This document shows positions 35,361-47,879 of a stretch of 64,000 nt of DNA, in pieces. The stretch is taken from assembly GCA_013400155.1 (NCBI GenBank), contig VXBM01000002.1, positions 62,001 through 126,000 on the forward strand, given 5' to 3'. Within the stretch, counting starts at the first letter, position 1; every line of letters begins with the position of its first letter. The notes beneath the pieces were generated by a model. The model was not told the DNA's origin. It worked only from the letters and a program-made list of their open reading frames with translations, and did not search any database. The stretch comes from Helopsaltes ochotensis. Lineage: Eukaryota; Chordata; Aves; Passeriformes; Locustellidae. Made by a program: the position numbers and the translations under genes.

Positions 35361-38300
35361 AGGGATTGAGGTGTTGAATGCACAACCCAGCACCCAGCAG
35401 AGGATGTCTGTCCCTGTTTTGGAGGAAGTGGGAGGGTGTTGAGAGGTGGAGGGGAGGTAGGGACAGCACATGGGGCGGAGGGAACCGGACTGACCCAAGC
35501 AGTGACAAAGCAGTGGCAGTGAAGAGGCAGAAAATGCCTGAACTGAACCAAACCCAGGGCCTGCTGTTCCAGATCCTTTGTGCCCCTGACTGGATCCTCT
35601 CTACATTTTCTTCTTTTCTTTCTGAGGACTGTTTTGGAGATATTGGTTTGATTTTCCTAATGTGGCTTCCTCTCTTTGCAGGGGTCAGTCCCTCTGAGGG
35701 GCACCAGGGACAGAGCTTCCCCCCATACTGACTCTACTAATTTTCACTGTGCTTGTACTGCTTCAGCTACCACTTTTTCAGGCCTTCCAGTTGAGGTTAA
35801 TTTTAAGATATTTTGGGAAACTTTGTACTCCAAGAAAGTTAATTTTGAACAGTTCAGGAGAAGTAAGCCTGCCTTTTACAATCTCCACCTGGAATAAGAA
35901 AAACTTAATAAATTCTTCATGTTTACTGCATTTACACAAGGCCCCAGACTATGGATTACCTTTTTATTACTCCTTGTTGTAAGTTTTTTTTCTCTATTAT
36001 TAGGTTTTTTTTTTAACAAAACAGTGGCAAGAAGAGAAAATTGTTATCTTCCCTGTGGACATTTACAGGCTTTTCAATGAAAGTTTGGTTACAGATTTGT
36101 TATCTGTGAAAGCTGAAATAGTTTTCCCTTACAGAGCTCGTGTGCCCCATCTCAGTGGGAGAACTTTCCCAATGATCTGGCAACAGCTGTGCAACAGAAA
36201 ACGGGATATGTCTAAAAGTCTGGAGTATCTGCTTCACTGCTGACAAAACACCAGAAGTGAATGCACACACAAATAAATGCCTGTTTCTACACAGGAGATC
36301 CTATGTGCACTTTTAAAAAGACAGTGGTTTCTTTAAAAAGAAACAGTGGTTTCTTTTCACTATTTTAACTGCAATTTTCTCTCCAGCAGTGAGTGGAATT
36401 TTCCAGTGCTGCTTCATGTTGAAATAATGAACTTTGGCAAATCTAAATCAGCTGAGAGCAAACTGCAAATATGAGACCCTGTAGCTCAGGTGGTAGTTTG
36501 TGTCATTGCATCATTGGGGCTGAGCTGTCCTTATGCCACTGAGGACAGAGAGAGAAATCCTGCTGGACTCCAGGGTCATGATCTAGTTTCTCTATTGCTA
36601 CATCCTTTATCCTATTTTCATAACTTGGTAGGGTCATTTTGTGTTCTGCCCCTCTCCATACATTAGTGCATAACTCACTGTAGCATTGTGGGCACCGATC
36701 TGCTTCAGGGGAAATATTTGATATTTTCTAAACTAACCATAATTCCTTATCAGCAGATAGTATCTGCATTTCAAGAACACATGGAGTTAAGGAAAGGTCC
36801 ATCCCAGACCAGTCACCAAAGACAATGAATTTTCTCTCCATTTTCATTATGAAGTGTGCAGAAAGAGACAGTACACAGCAGTTTGGGCCCACAGAAATGC
36901 CCAGAAATTCACAGCTCTTCTCAGGGAAAAGTCAACAGACATGCAACCAACCAGGTATTCTGAAGCAGACAGAAATAAAATAATTTAGGAAAAACTGTGC
37001 TAAGGGATGGAAACTACAGCAATTCTTCATCCCCTTTTAGAATCAAAAGAGTAGTGAGCTGAATTTGCAGCTTGAATGTTGCTGCCCAAGCAAGAGAAGG
37101 TACAAAAGGAAATCCTCTTATGAAATGGAAAGGCAGTTCCTCCCTATGCTACAAAAGAAGCCTTGAAAGATGAGAATCCTGGTATTAATCTTCCTGCTAC
37201 TATTTCTCTATTCCAATGGGGTTTTTTTATCAGAGCATACCCATGAGCAAACTTAACCCACCAAAAGTACAGGCAAAAATATCCCCTCACCCTTCAATGC
37301 CTAAATAACAGCTGCATGAGGTTTTTAGACAGAGTAGACTTGTAACAGGTATCAAAATTTATCACTGAATTAAAAAAAAATAACCCAAATGAAAAAGACT
37401 GGCTGGTAAAAAGCACACAGCATCAATCTCACAGGTTAATCCTCATCTGATTAACACATTTATTTTAATTGAAGTAATTCTATTTTGTCTAAAATTAATA
37501 TTTTCAGAGCCAACGAACCTGCAGTTATTATAAGTATCTGTCACTGAGTTATTCAAAGATATCTCTACAACATGAGAATAAATTCCATACACTGACTATT
37601 CATAAAATTCCCATGTTTAATTTGAAGTTTTAATATTCCCTTAAAAGCACTTAATTGCTCCAGCCCTGCACACTTGACAGAACTTCTGCCACCATTTACC
37701 CTCAGCCATTCTCCGGGTTCAGAACTGGCAGTCGGCTGGAGACCATTTCCAAGCAGGGGAGAAAGCTCGGTGTAATGAATCCCTGTGTGTTTATGCCTGT
37801 TCATAGGTCTCTGAATAAGCATTTAGGGCCAAAAATATGGGTATTTATCACTAAGGATTGTTTATGTGTGGTGCAACTGGTCTAGACAACAAAGTTGGGC
37901 TGAATTTCCCTGGATTCTGGAAAATACAGAATTCAAGGGCTGATTTCAAGTCATTCACAGGTCAGTAGCCACCCCTCTGCTGTTTATAAGTTTTCCTGCT
38001 ACATGTTAACAGTTCAGAAATTCAAAGTAAAGATTCTTTACATATCAATCTACAGACAAACTTTAACATTTACAGAAAACAAATGCAAAAAAAAAGTTTC
38101 ATCAGAGTAGATTCACACTTGACAGTACATTCATAACAAGTGAAAAAATTGCAGTATTACAGTACTTGTAATTCAGTTGCTCCTGAGCCTCTTAATATGA
38201 TGGTAAGTTGCTTCATTAAAAAGAAGTTTTGCTTCTTAAATGAGGTATGAGGAAAGGGGAAGTATAGAGACAAATAATTATATTTCTAACAGAGAATACA

Positions 38301-38865
38301 AAATGAGCTAAATGTATCTGCATTAGAACTCAATATGATTTTTTTGCCATTTTCAGTATTGGAGACCTCATTTGCATCCTAAATCAGAATGAAATACTGC
38401 AAAAATATTTTTGAACCAAAGCCTAAGAAAACATTCACCTAATGCCAACAGAATATTTTGTTTTCATATATTCAAAATGCCACCATTTTGCTTTTAGAAT
38501 TTTTCTTTGACTTAATTTTGTTATAAATTAAATTTCAAAAGGAAATAAAATAAAACCAAATTTGTAGGAAATTATGAAAAATTCTGTATGAACTATTTGC
38601 AATTTATTTTTCAAAACTTATAAATGGAAATGTCATTAGAGGTAGCCTGTTGCAGCAAATTTCACCCTTGACAAATCCATACAGTTTTGAAAAAATAGAT
38701 ATTGTCAAGTTATTTTTCCATCAACTCTCCCTGATATCAATATCTCAAGTCTGTGAAACATCAGACTGAGTGAAGCTATTACTAATACTGTATGTGTAAA
38801 TAAGTATCTCCATCTAAATTACTTCATATTTTTTCACATAAGAAACATAAATGCAACAAAAGATC
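35361..38865. other. Unannotated AT-rich stretch
   Basis: The frame ending at 36243 (plus, at least 62 codons, open back to about 36010 behind a T-rich tract and CAG) is protein-like in make-up but unrecognised. A short tandem duplication is listed separately. The rest, especially 37950-38860, is plain AT-rich sequence. Confidence 0.5.
36310..36352. repeat. 21-22 bp tandem duplication
   Basis: CTTTTAAAAAGACAGTGGTTT is followed directly by CTTTAAAAAGAAACAGTGGT and TT, and then by the start of a third unit (CTTTT). It is a small slippage-type duplication. Confidence 0.75.
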
Positions 38866-39300
38866 AATCTGACTGTAAATATCCAAATATGTCCTTTAAA
38901 AGCCAAAGGAATGTCAGATGCAATTTATTTTCAGCCAGTGCAAACCGAGACATTAAGTGGCAATTCTACTTCCATTAGCTAAATCTGGCAAATATGCAAC
39001 TGTTTAAAGGCATTGTCAATAGCCATTGCACAATTAAGCATTTGTACTGATGCCTTATTAAATTACCCTTTTCAAGTAGGTATAATAAACTAGGAGTTCA
39101 CTGTACAGATTTTCATGGTGAAAGTCCAGATCACTGGAAAATTTATTTAAAGGGAATGCAGTCCACCGAGTAATGAAGTAAATGTCAAATGGTTTTGGGC
39201 AAATAAGTCTGAGCTGTCCTAAAACTTTTTTGGCAGATATAGCTGAAGACAACTCTGGTAATAAAAAGCCTTCAGATTTACAATTCTGATTTATGGAGTT
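38866..39300. promoter_or_regulatory. Candidate noncoding regulatory segment
   Basis: A TEAD-like AAAGGAATGTC lies near 38905, and kept CpGs occur at GCAAACCGAGAC near 38940 and GTCCACCGAG near 39160, with many ATTA/TAAT words. The minus frame 39058-39384 (108 codons) is not recognised. Function is inferred only. Confidence 0.2.
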
Positions 39301-40580
39301 CCCAGGTAAACGTTCAAATGCATTGCATCTCCAGCAGCAAAGCCAGTGTGGTGGGGAATGGAGACCACTACCACGGGCAGTCAAAAAAGAAAAGTCAGCC
39401 AGAGCTGATAACTTGGATGTTTCTCTGAAGTACCTTTCTCCTCCTCAGTTTAATTTTAAATTTTGCTACAGTGCCCTGCAAGATCCACTGTGGGCTCTGC
39501 CACTCCACTGTGGGGAGAGGGGCTTGGCCCTGGCTGCACACCCTGCTGCCTTTCCACCCCGCCAGCACAGCATGTGGGACAGAGAGAAACGTAAAATTGC
39601 TTTTCCACATTACATTATTGCTTCCCAGGGGCAAGGCATGTCTTTGAGGATCGGTGCTGCTCAGGATGGGCCATGCTGCAGGTTGTTTTTCCCAGCCCTC
39701 CTCTCCCAGTCCAGCCACACCGCTGGAGGACAGCCAGTCCTCCTCCCTGCTCCAGGGCATGGCCACGACAGAGAAAAGCTCCAGCACAGGGACAAGTGCT
39801 CCCACACCAGGTAGCTGCCAGCGCCCACCTTGCTCTTGAGGGTGCCAGGATAAATGCCTAAACCAATCCAGACTGAGGGCTTTGCACTCAGTCCACTGAA
39901 TGGAAATTATGTACTTTAACTGTGCCTTTTTTTTTTTTCCCCAAACATTTTCACTGCTTGCTATTCCACACAAACAGAACTGGCTATATTCAGGTGCTAC
40001 ATTTTCAAAGTCTGCTTGCGACTTTTCTTTTTTTTTTGCCTCATTATCAGGTGCTGAAAGGCACAGAGAATTACCCTCAGACCCTCAGCTTTGTGCCAAT
40101 TTGCCACCATTGAAATGGAAAAGCAATGGCCACAGATTGACAAGATGTTTCATGTTGGAAAATTGGAATTTTGTCTTTCCAGTCCTCTTCCAGGGCTGTG
40201 CAGTTGATTTTTTTTATGCACAGTGCACGTATTCTGCCAAGCCTCAGCTGTGTGTCTGGCTAGAACTCAAAGGAAGACAGGCACTGATATTTGCAAGCAG
40301 GTTTTGGACACTTGGAGCACAAAGGCTTTATCTTAAATGTAACATCAAACCACTTGCAATATTTATACTTTCCTCAGACATGTCATATACTCTGAATATT
40401 TTCTCACTGAATGCACTATGATTTCTTCTCTTCATAACTTTTTTGATTATTAGTCTCAGTCTGCTGCTTTTAAGAATGGTAGAGTTGCAATGTCCAAACT
40501 CTTCTACACAGGGTTGTGAATTTATGATTTTAAATTATAGCTTAGTATATTTAGTCAGTTTGTTTTATATCAAGCATTCA
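39301..40580. other. GC patch followed by T-rich sequence
   Basis: 39480-39840 is GC-rich with few CpGs and opens frames of 173-192 codons on opposite strands over the same bases; neither is recognised. The 173-codon plus frame 39900-40421 runs through T-runs at 39928 and 40028 and is also unrecognised. Confidence 0.4.
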
Positions 40581-40880
40581 TTTAAGTGGTTTTCATTGTA
40601 TTGACATTTTATAATGCCCTCCTAATATTCTTATTATTGATTTTAATACTGCAATGGTATTATTCATGGTGACACCTATTGGAAAGCAAGCTTCAATTAT
40701 ATCAATAGATGCTATTATTATAACATTGATAACATTAATATTTGATAGTGGCATAAAATGTGATGCATTGGCAATTAACTCATTAATGTAGATATCATTA
40801 ACCAAAAATGTCAAAGTTGTTGTAATGATTTTTCTGTGGTTTTCTTTAACAAATTCTCTAATCACTGGCTCAGTTTTGCA
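40581..40880. promoter_or_regulatory. Candidate homeodomain-rich element
   Basis: This very AT-rich segment packs ATTGAT/ATCAAT and TAAT words (TATTATTGATTTTAAT near 40631, TATCAATAGATGC near 40697, AACATTGATAACATTAAT near 40721, ACTCATTAATG near 40779, ATATCATTAACC near 40791). A 90-codon minus frame (40865-40593) stays open despite the AT content, but its Ile/Asn-rich product is not recognised. A noncoding element is the likelier reading. Confidence 0.22.
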
Positions 40881-42535
40881 TTTTCAAGTGTGTATTAGCC
40901 ACAAAAGTTTTTCTGAAAACTAAATAACATCATCCCTTTTAAATAAGAAAAGATGGGCTTTATGGCTCAGAAGATACCCCGAGTCTTGAATCAAAAGCAT
41001 TAGCAGGAGATACAGTATCTGAAACTCCAGCACAGAATATTCAAAAATAAAAGATTTACCAAAACACAACCGTGCCTTTTTGCTTGTTGCTTAGCAACCA
41101 GAATTGATCCAGCAAAAAAGTCACCTGACTGAGGGATTGCTGGTGGCAATATTACTCCATCATTTTTCTTTTTCACACTAAACTGATGAAGGTTCTATCA
41201 GAAACAGCTATTAAATGTTTCTTTCTTTTCTCTCCATCTCCTTAATTATACAGTAAAAACATTTCTATTGCTGTTGCTGACAGGAAGAGAGCAGAATGTA
41301 AAGCTTAAATAATTAACAGACTTATTCAAATACATCTAGCTCTAAAAGGAGAAATACTGCAAGTCACAATTCACTGTCAACTCTGCCATCCCAAAATAAC
41401 AAATGCAGTGAGTGTTCATATAGCAGCAGGATAGCCATTTTTACCACACCTGCACTGATGGACAATTTGCAATAATCTTTTAAAAACCACAGACTAAGAA
41501 TACTTGTTGTTTTGATGACTCAGTTGGAATTCACCACTACATTTGTCTTGCTTTCATCATTTCTAAACATTAGCATTTTCATCTGTTGACTGAAAGCACT
41601 TCTGGTCCTCTAAAACATATATATAAAACACTTTTGATCTTTTAAAATCCTCCTGTCAACCTGGAATCACACAGCCTCTTACATTACCTTGTTCTTGTCC
41701 TTAATGGTGACCTGCAGTGAACTCCGCACTCCCTACTTTCAGATGTTCAACATCCTTCCTTTGTTAAAAGCTGCTGATCAAAAAGGAACATTGTGTTCGC
41801 TGTGTTTCCCTCTATAGCCCCTCACAATCATTTACAGGAATTACACTAAAACACAGGGTATGGACAGCAGCAATTTCATTTAACCGCATACTGGATTTTT
41901 GTTTTGCTTTCTGCCATATTTGATTCCTTAAGCAAACAAGGAAAGGATGCATCTTGGGACTTACACACTTGGCCCATCATGAGCCAATATAAAGTTGAGT
42001 CCAGGAATGGCCAAAAGAGTATTGTTTTTACCTGCTGATTCTTTGAAACGAATGCTCTATATAAGCTCAGATGACATTTGTCCTTTTAAGAAGTGAAGAA
42101 ATGTTACCTAAATGGAGCGTATATCCAGTTTCATTTTTCCTCTGTATCATATTCAGATCTGGTAGATGGGATTTGATGCTGTTTCCCATAATGCCTCCAT
42201 GGCTTTTTCTGTAAAAGCTTAACAAGGACAGAGCATCAGAGAGTCTTTAGTGGCTAATACCCGACCCCTTTCTCTCACATTACAGCTCCAAGTGACCATT
42301 TTCATGCCAAAAGGTCACCAACATCCCCATCCCCATGGAACCAGTGTGCATCAACCTTCTAACCTTTGCCACCGAGAGATGATAGCTATTTGGGCTGCAA
42401 TCCCTTCATTACAGATGCTCCATATTTTATATTTAGTGTGGGAGGTCAAATTTAGGAAAGCAATTTCTCTTAAAGCTAAGAGTTCCAATAATCCAAGATC
42501 TTCTATTGGCTTATGGGTGAGTGGACAGTAATGGG
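40881..42535. other. Unannotated AT-rich stretch
   Basis: Apart from the X-box listed separately I see nothing to annotate. The 93-codon plus frame at 42250-42531 has no known motif. Confidence 0.5.
41086..41098. promoter_or_regulatory. RFX X-box palindrome
   Basis: GTTGCTTAGCAAC is a near-perfect imperfect palindrome with half-sites GTTGC and GCAAC, the classic RFX-binding X-box form. There is no CpG island within 4 kb, so a distal element is more likely than a promoter. Confidence 0.5.
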
Positions 42536-42900
42536 TTTATGGGCAGCTTTTTTTCTCTTCACTGGGGAGGGAATTCCGTCAATCTAAATTTTTAGGATTG
42601 GGTGGCTACCATTGTTTATTATTCAATGAGCCCTTATTAGATTGTATCTAAGCACACTACAGCAGGCAGAGAGTATCCTTATAAGCAGCCTCACAGGCTG
42701 GATCAATATCTCAAGGCATTTACAATCTTCTTGAAACAGATTAAATAATGCTATTTTTAAAATTCTGTTTTTAAGGCTTATATGCGGTCATGCAGTTTTG
42801 TTAGTGACAAAAGCATTCATCCATTATCATCATTAATCACCATGGTTAATCTACTGTTCAAGCAGCTTGCATCTTAATACAGAGATCACCTTTGGTGGAA
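42536..42900. promoter_or_regulatory. Candidate noncoding regulatory segment
   Basis: It contains TTATCATCATTAATCACC near 42825, CATGGTTAATC near 42841, an AGATTGTATC stretch near 42640 and a kept CpG at TATGCGGTC near 42782. There is no open frame of note. Function is inferred only. Confidence 0.2.
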
Positions 42901-43835
42901 ATAACATTTCACGGCAGATCAGAGAAGGTAGAGTAAATCCCACAACCAACAAAAAAAATTTAGAAGATCAACTCCAAAATTGTGGTTTAAGATATCTGCT
43001 CTACATCAAGGGGGAACATTTTGATTCCATTTTGTACTAATTTTTGTAAAATGGAAAATTATTATAGTGTCAATACTGCAAATATTTAGGCACATGCAAA
43101 CCCAAGACACATGTTTAAGTTCTTAGAGCAAGGCCCAAGCCAGCAAGGCATTTGAGGACACTGTTGCATGCAGTGCTGCTCAGGACAGCATTCAGGCACG
43201 TGCTGGATGAATGAGTGTTTGGAGGGCAAGGTAAGAGTTTATCTTATCATCCATGACACCATTGAACAATTCTAGTTCTAGAAAGCCAGCGCAGTCTATG
43301 GCTAAAAATCTCTCTTAGACCTGCAAAACTACTTTGAGACAGAAAAGAAGTTTTGAAGCTACCTGTGAAAAACAAATTTAGAGCAAATTGCCATTGTCTG
43401 TACAATCATGTTCTCCATTAGCCAAAAATATTAAGAGAAGTGTTAGGGAACCCTGAATTTTTTCAAGATAGCGTAGACCAAAACTCCTTGTTAAAAAACA
43501 AAGCTTGCTGCAGACAGACAGCAGAAACAACATCAGGTCATTGCATTGGGAAGAACAAGTGACGTGCTCTTCTTACGGCCCCTTGCTGCTGGGAGAAGCA
43601 TCCTTAGATAAATCCATGCCATTAAACAATTGGGCCCAGCAGTTTCCAGGTTTCCAGCTTTCTCCTTTAATAATAGCTCCAGAGATTGAAAAAGGAGGTC
43701 CATGGGCAGAGACCACAAACAATAAACATCCTTTGTGTTGGGGCCAAGACAAGATCACAATGGAGTTCTGAAAGCAAATTTCTCAAATATTTATATGCAC
43801 CTACGTTAGACTTTTTCACTTGCTGAAACCTACAC
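42901..43835. other. Unannotated stretch
   Basis: Overlapping frames at 43505-43771 (plus) and 43533-43758 (minus) are not recognised. I see nothing else. Confidence 0.5.
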
Positions 43836-44050
43836 TAAGGATGCCAAGGAGCCTGAGTGCCCTCCCTGGAGGGCTGGCCCTGGTACCTGCTGAGCTGGAG
43901 CTGTGCTGGGGCACAGCCCCTCCTGCCACCGTGTGCTGGCACCCCCTGCTCAGCCCGAGTCACACAGGGACTGAACGCCACTGAACCCCACGCAGCTCGG
44001 TGTGCGCAGAGGTTTGGTGAGGAGGAAGAACCGGACATTGAGATACATCT
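43836..44050. other. GC-rich patch with a weak CTCF-like site
   Basis: About 170 bp of GC-rich sequence. On the minus strand around 43928-43950 the words GCTGAGCAGGGGGTGCCAGC partly match the CTCF core, but the conserved CC is missing. Frames on both strands are not recognised. Confidence 0.3.
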
Positions 44051-44440
44051 AAGGGGCAGAAGATACAGCATTAATGCTAGTGAGGTTTTAAAATAGTACC
44101 CAGCGCTCAGTGCCAGCACCTGGGCCAGGGGGACTATCTGCAGACTTACTGGACCCCTCTGTGTATCAGAGAGCGGCACATGGGAAGCAAATGTCAAATA
44201 CCTTCTTTAGACCATTTTGAGCAGTTAAAGGAAAACCTGCAAGGAGCTGGTGCCACATGTTTGCCTTGAGAGTGCCTGGAAACATCTGTGTGCTCAAACT
44301 GGACATTTGGAGAACATGGGATGGGAACTGGTGGTGATAAAGGCAGTTCTGGAAATAACACTGGGCTGATCTGATCCCTGATACAATTCCACTCTGATCA
44401 ATAGGCTTATCGGCATTTTTTTAAAAGTGAGTCTGGCCAG
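44051..44440. other. Unannotated stretch
   Basis: I see nothing to annotate here. Confidence 0.55.
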
Positions 44441-44740
44441 CTTCACACTGCATTTTTGTCGCACTGCAAAGGGTGTCAGTTTCTTTAATCTCTTTTAAAA
44501 TATCTTCCATCACCCTTTTTGCCACATAAATGGAAGTCAAATTGGCAGAATGGCTGTGAAAGAAATAAAGAGATTAGGATTTCCCTATCGTTGTTAATGT
44601 CCCTGGTGTTGCCTTTCCTTTTTTATTAGGCTCAAATATTACAATTTTGATAATATTTGCATACAACACTTCCATAATTTAAAGCAAATATAATATAGCA
44701 GATCTCTCATTGATTTTGCTGTCAATATTCTGTTATCCAA
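44441..44740. promoter_or_regulatory. Candidate noncoding regulatory segment
   Basis: AT-rich with dense factor-type words (TTTGATAATATTTGCATAC near 44646, TCATTGATTTTGCTG near 44708, TATCGTTGTTAATG near 44586), stop-rich in all frames. Picked by eye; not tested. Confidence 0.2.
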
Positions 44741-45399
44741 AAACTTAAATGGTGTTCCTCTCAACAATGCAATCCCTAAGTCAATGGCCACAGGCAGGCC
44801 TGCACAAAACTTAATTCAGGCAGTTATCTGGGTTTTAGGGCAGCTAAACATATTTCAGATTCCAGGTTTAGGCCAGCTATCTTCCTCCCTGGAAGGTGTT
44901 TTTGGGCCCTAGTCTCATGGTGCAGACACAGCCTGAACTGCACAGCAGGCTGGAGGTTGCTCCTGCTAGCACAGAGAGGAGCTTTACATTTTCTTTAACA
45001 ACTTTGCATTATCTCCTATGCTAATGATGGTCAATATTTCACAATTTTTTCAACTTAATTACTGAACTAAAACTTATTTCTGTAGTATTTTGTGCTCGGC
45101 ACTCCTTGGAACATAGGCTGTTGCTGTGCTTGACTGTGTGCAGATCCCATGCAGCAGTGTCCTGGTCTGACAGTGTCTCCCAGCTACTGTCACAAAACTC
45201 ACCTTTTTTGATACACGATGGCAATTCCTTTTATTTTGGTCTCTTATTCGCACATTCAGTAAATGATCTCTGTAAAAGCTGTAATGTGAAACTAAAACCA
45301 TCTGCCCTGTGCTTACAGACACGTTCCTGCTTCAGGGTCTATAATATAATCTCTCATAGCTCAAAGTGGTTAATATTAAAATGATACCCTGAAAAGGTA

Positions 45400-45725
45400 C
45401 AATGGGTGTGGACAGAACCAATTTGTTTATACAATTGTGTTTTGCCACAGAGTAAATTAAGTTACAGGGCATTCATCAAAATTGAATTACCACAGTGCGA
45501 GCTAACAATTTTCCAAAGAAGTTGTGACATGAGCACAAAGCAGCCCGTCAGCCACGAGGAATCGCTGTCGTCTCGCAGGCTGCAGCTGAATTACTTACCA
45601 GAACAATTAGACAAAAGCAATCCTCGGAAAGCTGGCGGTTGCCAACCAGTGGAAAACAGTGACAGGTCTAAAACTGTGTTTACTGCTTATTTAGAGAAGC
45701 CGGGAGGAAGGAGAGATAGAGACAC
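45400..45725. promoter_or_regulatory. Candidate noncoding element, or less likely an exon
   Basis: A plus frame of 138 codons (45406-45822) crosses a segment with kept CpGs (CAGTGCGAGC near 45494, GCCCGTCAGCCACGAGG near 45543, AATCGCTGTCGTCTCGCAGG near 45560, CCTCGGAAAGCTGGCGG near 45622). The protein is Ser/Arg/Gln-rich without a recognised domain. No clear acceptor starts it, and the frame runs past the CpG-bearing part. A conserved noncoding element is the likelier reading. Confidence 0.22.
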
Positions 45726-46615
45726 CTTCCATAGGTGGAATCTCCATGGGAGTGGGCACTGGGGACATCTCAAGGTGAGGAGTGCTACTGTCCTGGTGGG
45801 ACAGGTGGGACTTCTCTCCTGAAATATTTCTGCAAAATCAGATTTTCAGTTGACTGTTTCCACCTTTTTTTTTTCAACAAGTGAATGAGATGGGGTGAGA
45901 AACCCCTTCTCTGACCTTACATTTCTTTACATGAAATGAAGATGAAGCTGAGAAAGTTATTGTGTTTCAGTGCAGGAAAATTTAGGAGGGCAAATGCGGT
46001 CAGATGAAGTTTTAGCACTCATCTTCTCTCAACTCATGCTGTGAAATAGGGAAGACAATTCTGGAAAATATGTAGAAGTGTATGAGTGTGGAGGTCACCT
46101 TCTAATTTCTCTTCATTTTTTTTCCCGTAAGAAAGTTTTTTTGCTAATCAACAGTACTTAAAAGAAAAACTGAGGCACAAAATATCCTTTTTAAATGGCA
46201 TTTTGCTTAACTAAATAAGATGCTTAAAGTGTAAAATAATTTTAAGAGCATTGAAATATTGCTGTTGGAAAAGACATAAAAGTTGGGGTCCTAACTTCTT
46301 TCATCTTTAACCTCTTTAAAAAAAAATAAATCTGTCACTCCACTTTTCTTAAGGAAACAAAAAATCAAAAGATTTTACAAAAGGACAGATGTTTCCTTAT
46401 GCTTTCAAAGCAATAGAAAAATCACAAATGTTCATCAGAAATCGTTCTAATAAAGAAAGAATACTAGATGATTTTCAATAATTTAAACGTTGATAACTAC
46501 CATACTTCTACCTGCACAAAGTACTTTGCTCAAAAATATTGCAAACCCAGCTCTGATCAAGCACTCTGACCTGCTCAGACTTGGAGAAGAGCAAAGGGGT
46601 AAAATCAAACCACCC
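45726..46615. other. Unannotated AT-rich stretch
   Basis: I see nothing but A/T-rich sequence and short frames. Confidence 0.55.
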
Positions 46616-46989
46616 TTGAGCGGTGCTTCAGCCCTGAGTGAGTGCCCAGGAGCCGGCTGCCTCTGCCCGCTGTGATCCCCCGAGGTGCGCTGCCGGGCCC
46701 CTCCTGGACAGCAAGCACCGGGCATCCTTGGCCCGCTGTTGCCCTGGCTTTTGCAGCCTTTCTGATGCGTTTCTCAGTTTCTCAAGGGCAGTCAGAATTC
46801 TCAAGGTTGTGCATTTTCCTTGCTTCTCTCTCATGCTGGTGTTACGGATAGATAAAGTTGTTTGGGATATTTCTTGTCAACGTTCACACGCTTTCTTGGT
46901 GAGGGAACATTTGGTGGACTGTCAGTTTGGCCAGTGGGATTGAAGAGGTGGCGACACTATCTGCCAATCCCTGGCCTGGATCTGAGAAC

Positions 46990-46996
46990 TATAAAA
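46990..46996 (+). promoter_or_regulatory. TATA box candidate at the CpG island edge
   Basis: TATAAAA sits about 50 bp before the first CpG-dense core, on the plus strand. A start about 30 bp downstream would fall near 47020-47025, in a pyrimidine-rich stretch. Position fits a promoter; a chance match is possible in this AT-rich flank. Confidence 0.3.
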
Positions 46997-47689
46997 TGAA
47001 GAACAATAAAGGTCAGCCCTCCTTTACCTTCCTTCCCTCCACCGAGTGTCTCGTGTCGTTCTTGCCGTGCTCGATAGCGACAGCCCGCAGCTGCCGCAGC
47101 CCTCCCGCCGGGGTGAGGCCGGCGGGAGCCCGGGGCTGTGGCAGGGCGGCTCCTCGGGGAAAGCCCCGGGCTCAGCGCCGTGGGCCGCTCCGTGCCGGGG
47201 AGGGTGCAGGATCCCGGCTCCCCAGGGAGATGCCCGCAGTGCCCACACGCCATCCCTCAGCGCAGCCCTTTCCCAGCCGCTCTGCTTTGGGCTAACAGCC
47301 ACCGCCTCCTCACACTCTGCCTCCTTGGATCATTGCAAACCGCGCGGATTTTCAAAAGACTCCTCGTCACAACGAACAACTGTCCCGTTAGAAAAAGCCG
47401 TTTAGAAAACTGCATTACTTGGCTTTGGCAGGATAGATTTGGTTTTTAGAAAATAGTCGTGCATCGTTTCCTTGGCACGTAGGGCATTAGAGCTAGAACT
47501 GAACAGGAACATCAAGCGCTTATCCACCCCAATCCAAAAATCCCACCAGCCAATCTGCGCGGGCTAGGCAGGGACCAGGGGCTGCGGGCATGAGCCCTGC
47601 TGCCTGAGCAGGTTCAGCCCAGCCCGGAGCTCCGAGCTGCCCCGGCTGGGGCCGGCGGGCAGGCTGTCCCCGCCGAGCTGGCCCAGAGG

Positions 47690-47704
47690 CTGCTGCTGCT
47701 GCTG
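47690..47704 (+). repeat. (CTG)5 triplet run
   Basis: A short uninterrupted CTG/CAG run inside the CpG island. On the minus strand one phase reads it as glutamines. Confidence 0.8.
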
Positions 47705-47825
47705 GGGGGACTGGGCCGGGCTGCGCTCCCCGCTGGGGCCGCTTCCCTCCTGCCCGAGCCGTCCCGCTGCCCGGGGGTTTGCGCTGCAGGCTCGGGGCGG
47801 CCGCGGAGCAGCGGCAGCACAGGCT

Positions 47826-47879
47826 GCAGCACAGCACAGCACAGCGCAGCGCAGCACAGCACAGCACAGCACAGCACGG
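47826..47879 (+). repeat. (CAGCA)n pentanucleotide microsatellite
   Basis: About ten CAGCA units, two with a CGCAG variant, form a 5-bp repeat in the second CpG core. On the minus strand it gives Ala/Val/Leu/Cys-rich frames in all phases, which is why long frames appear there. Length is likely to vary between individuals. Confidence 0.9.

Noticed and set aside
39293..40421. Three frames of 173-192 codons as genes
   Set aside because: They overlap on opposite strands or run through T-homopolymers. Composition follows the base content, and none shows a recognisable motif.
43928..43950. CTCF site on the minus strand
   Set aside because: The AGGGGG core is present but the conserved CC upstream is not; too weak to call without binding data.
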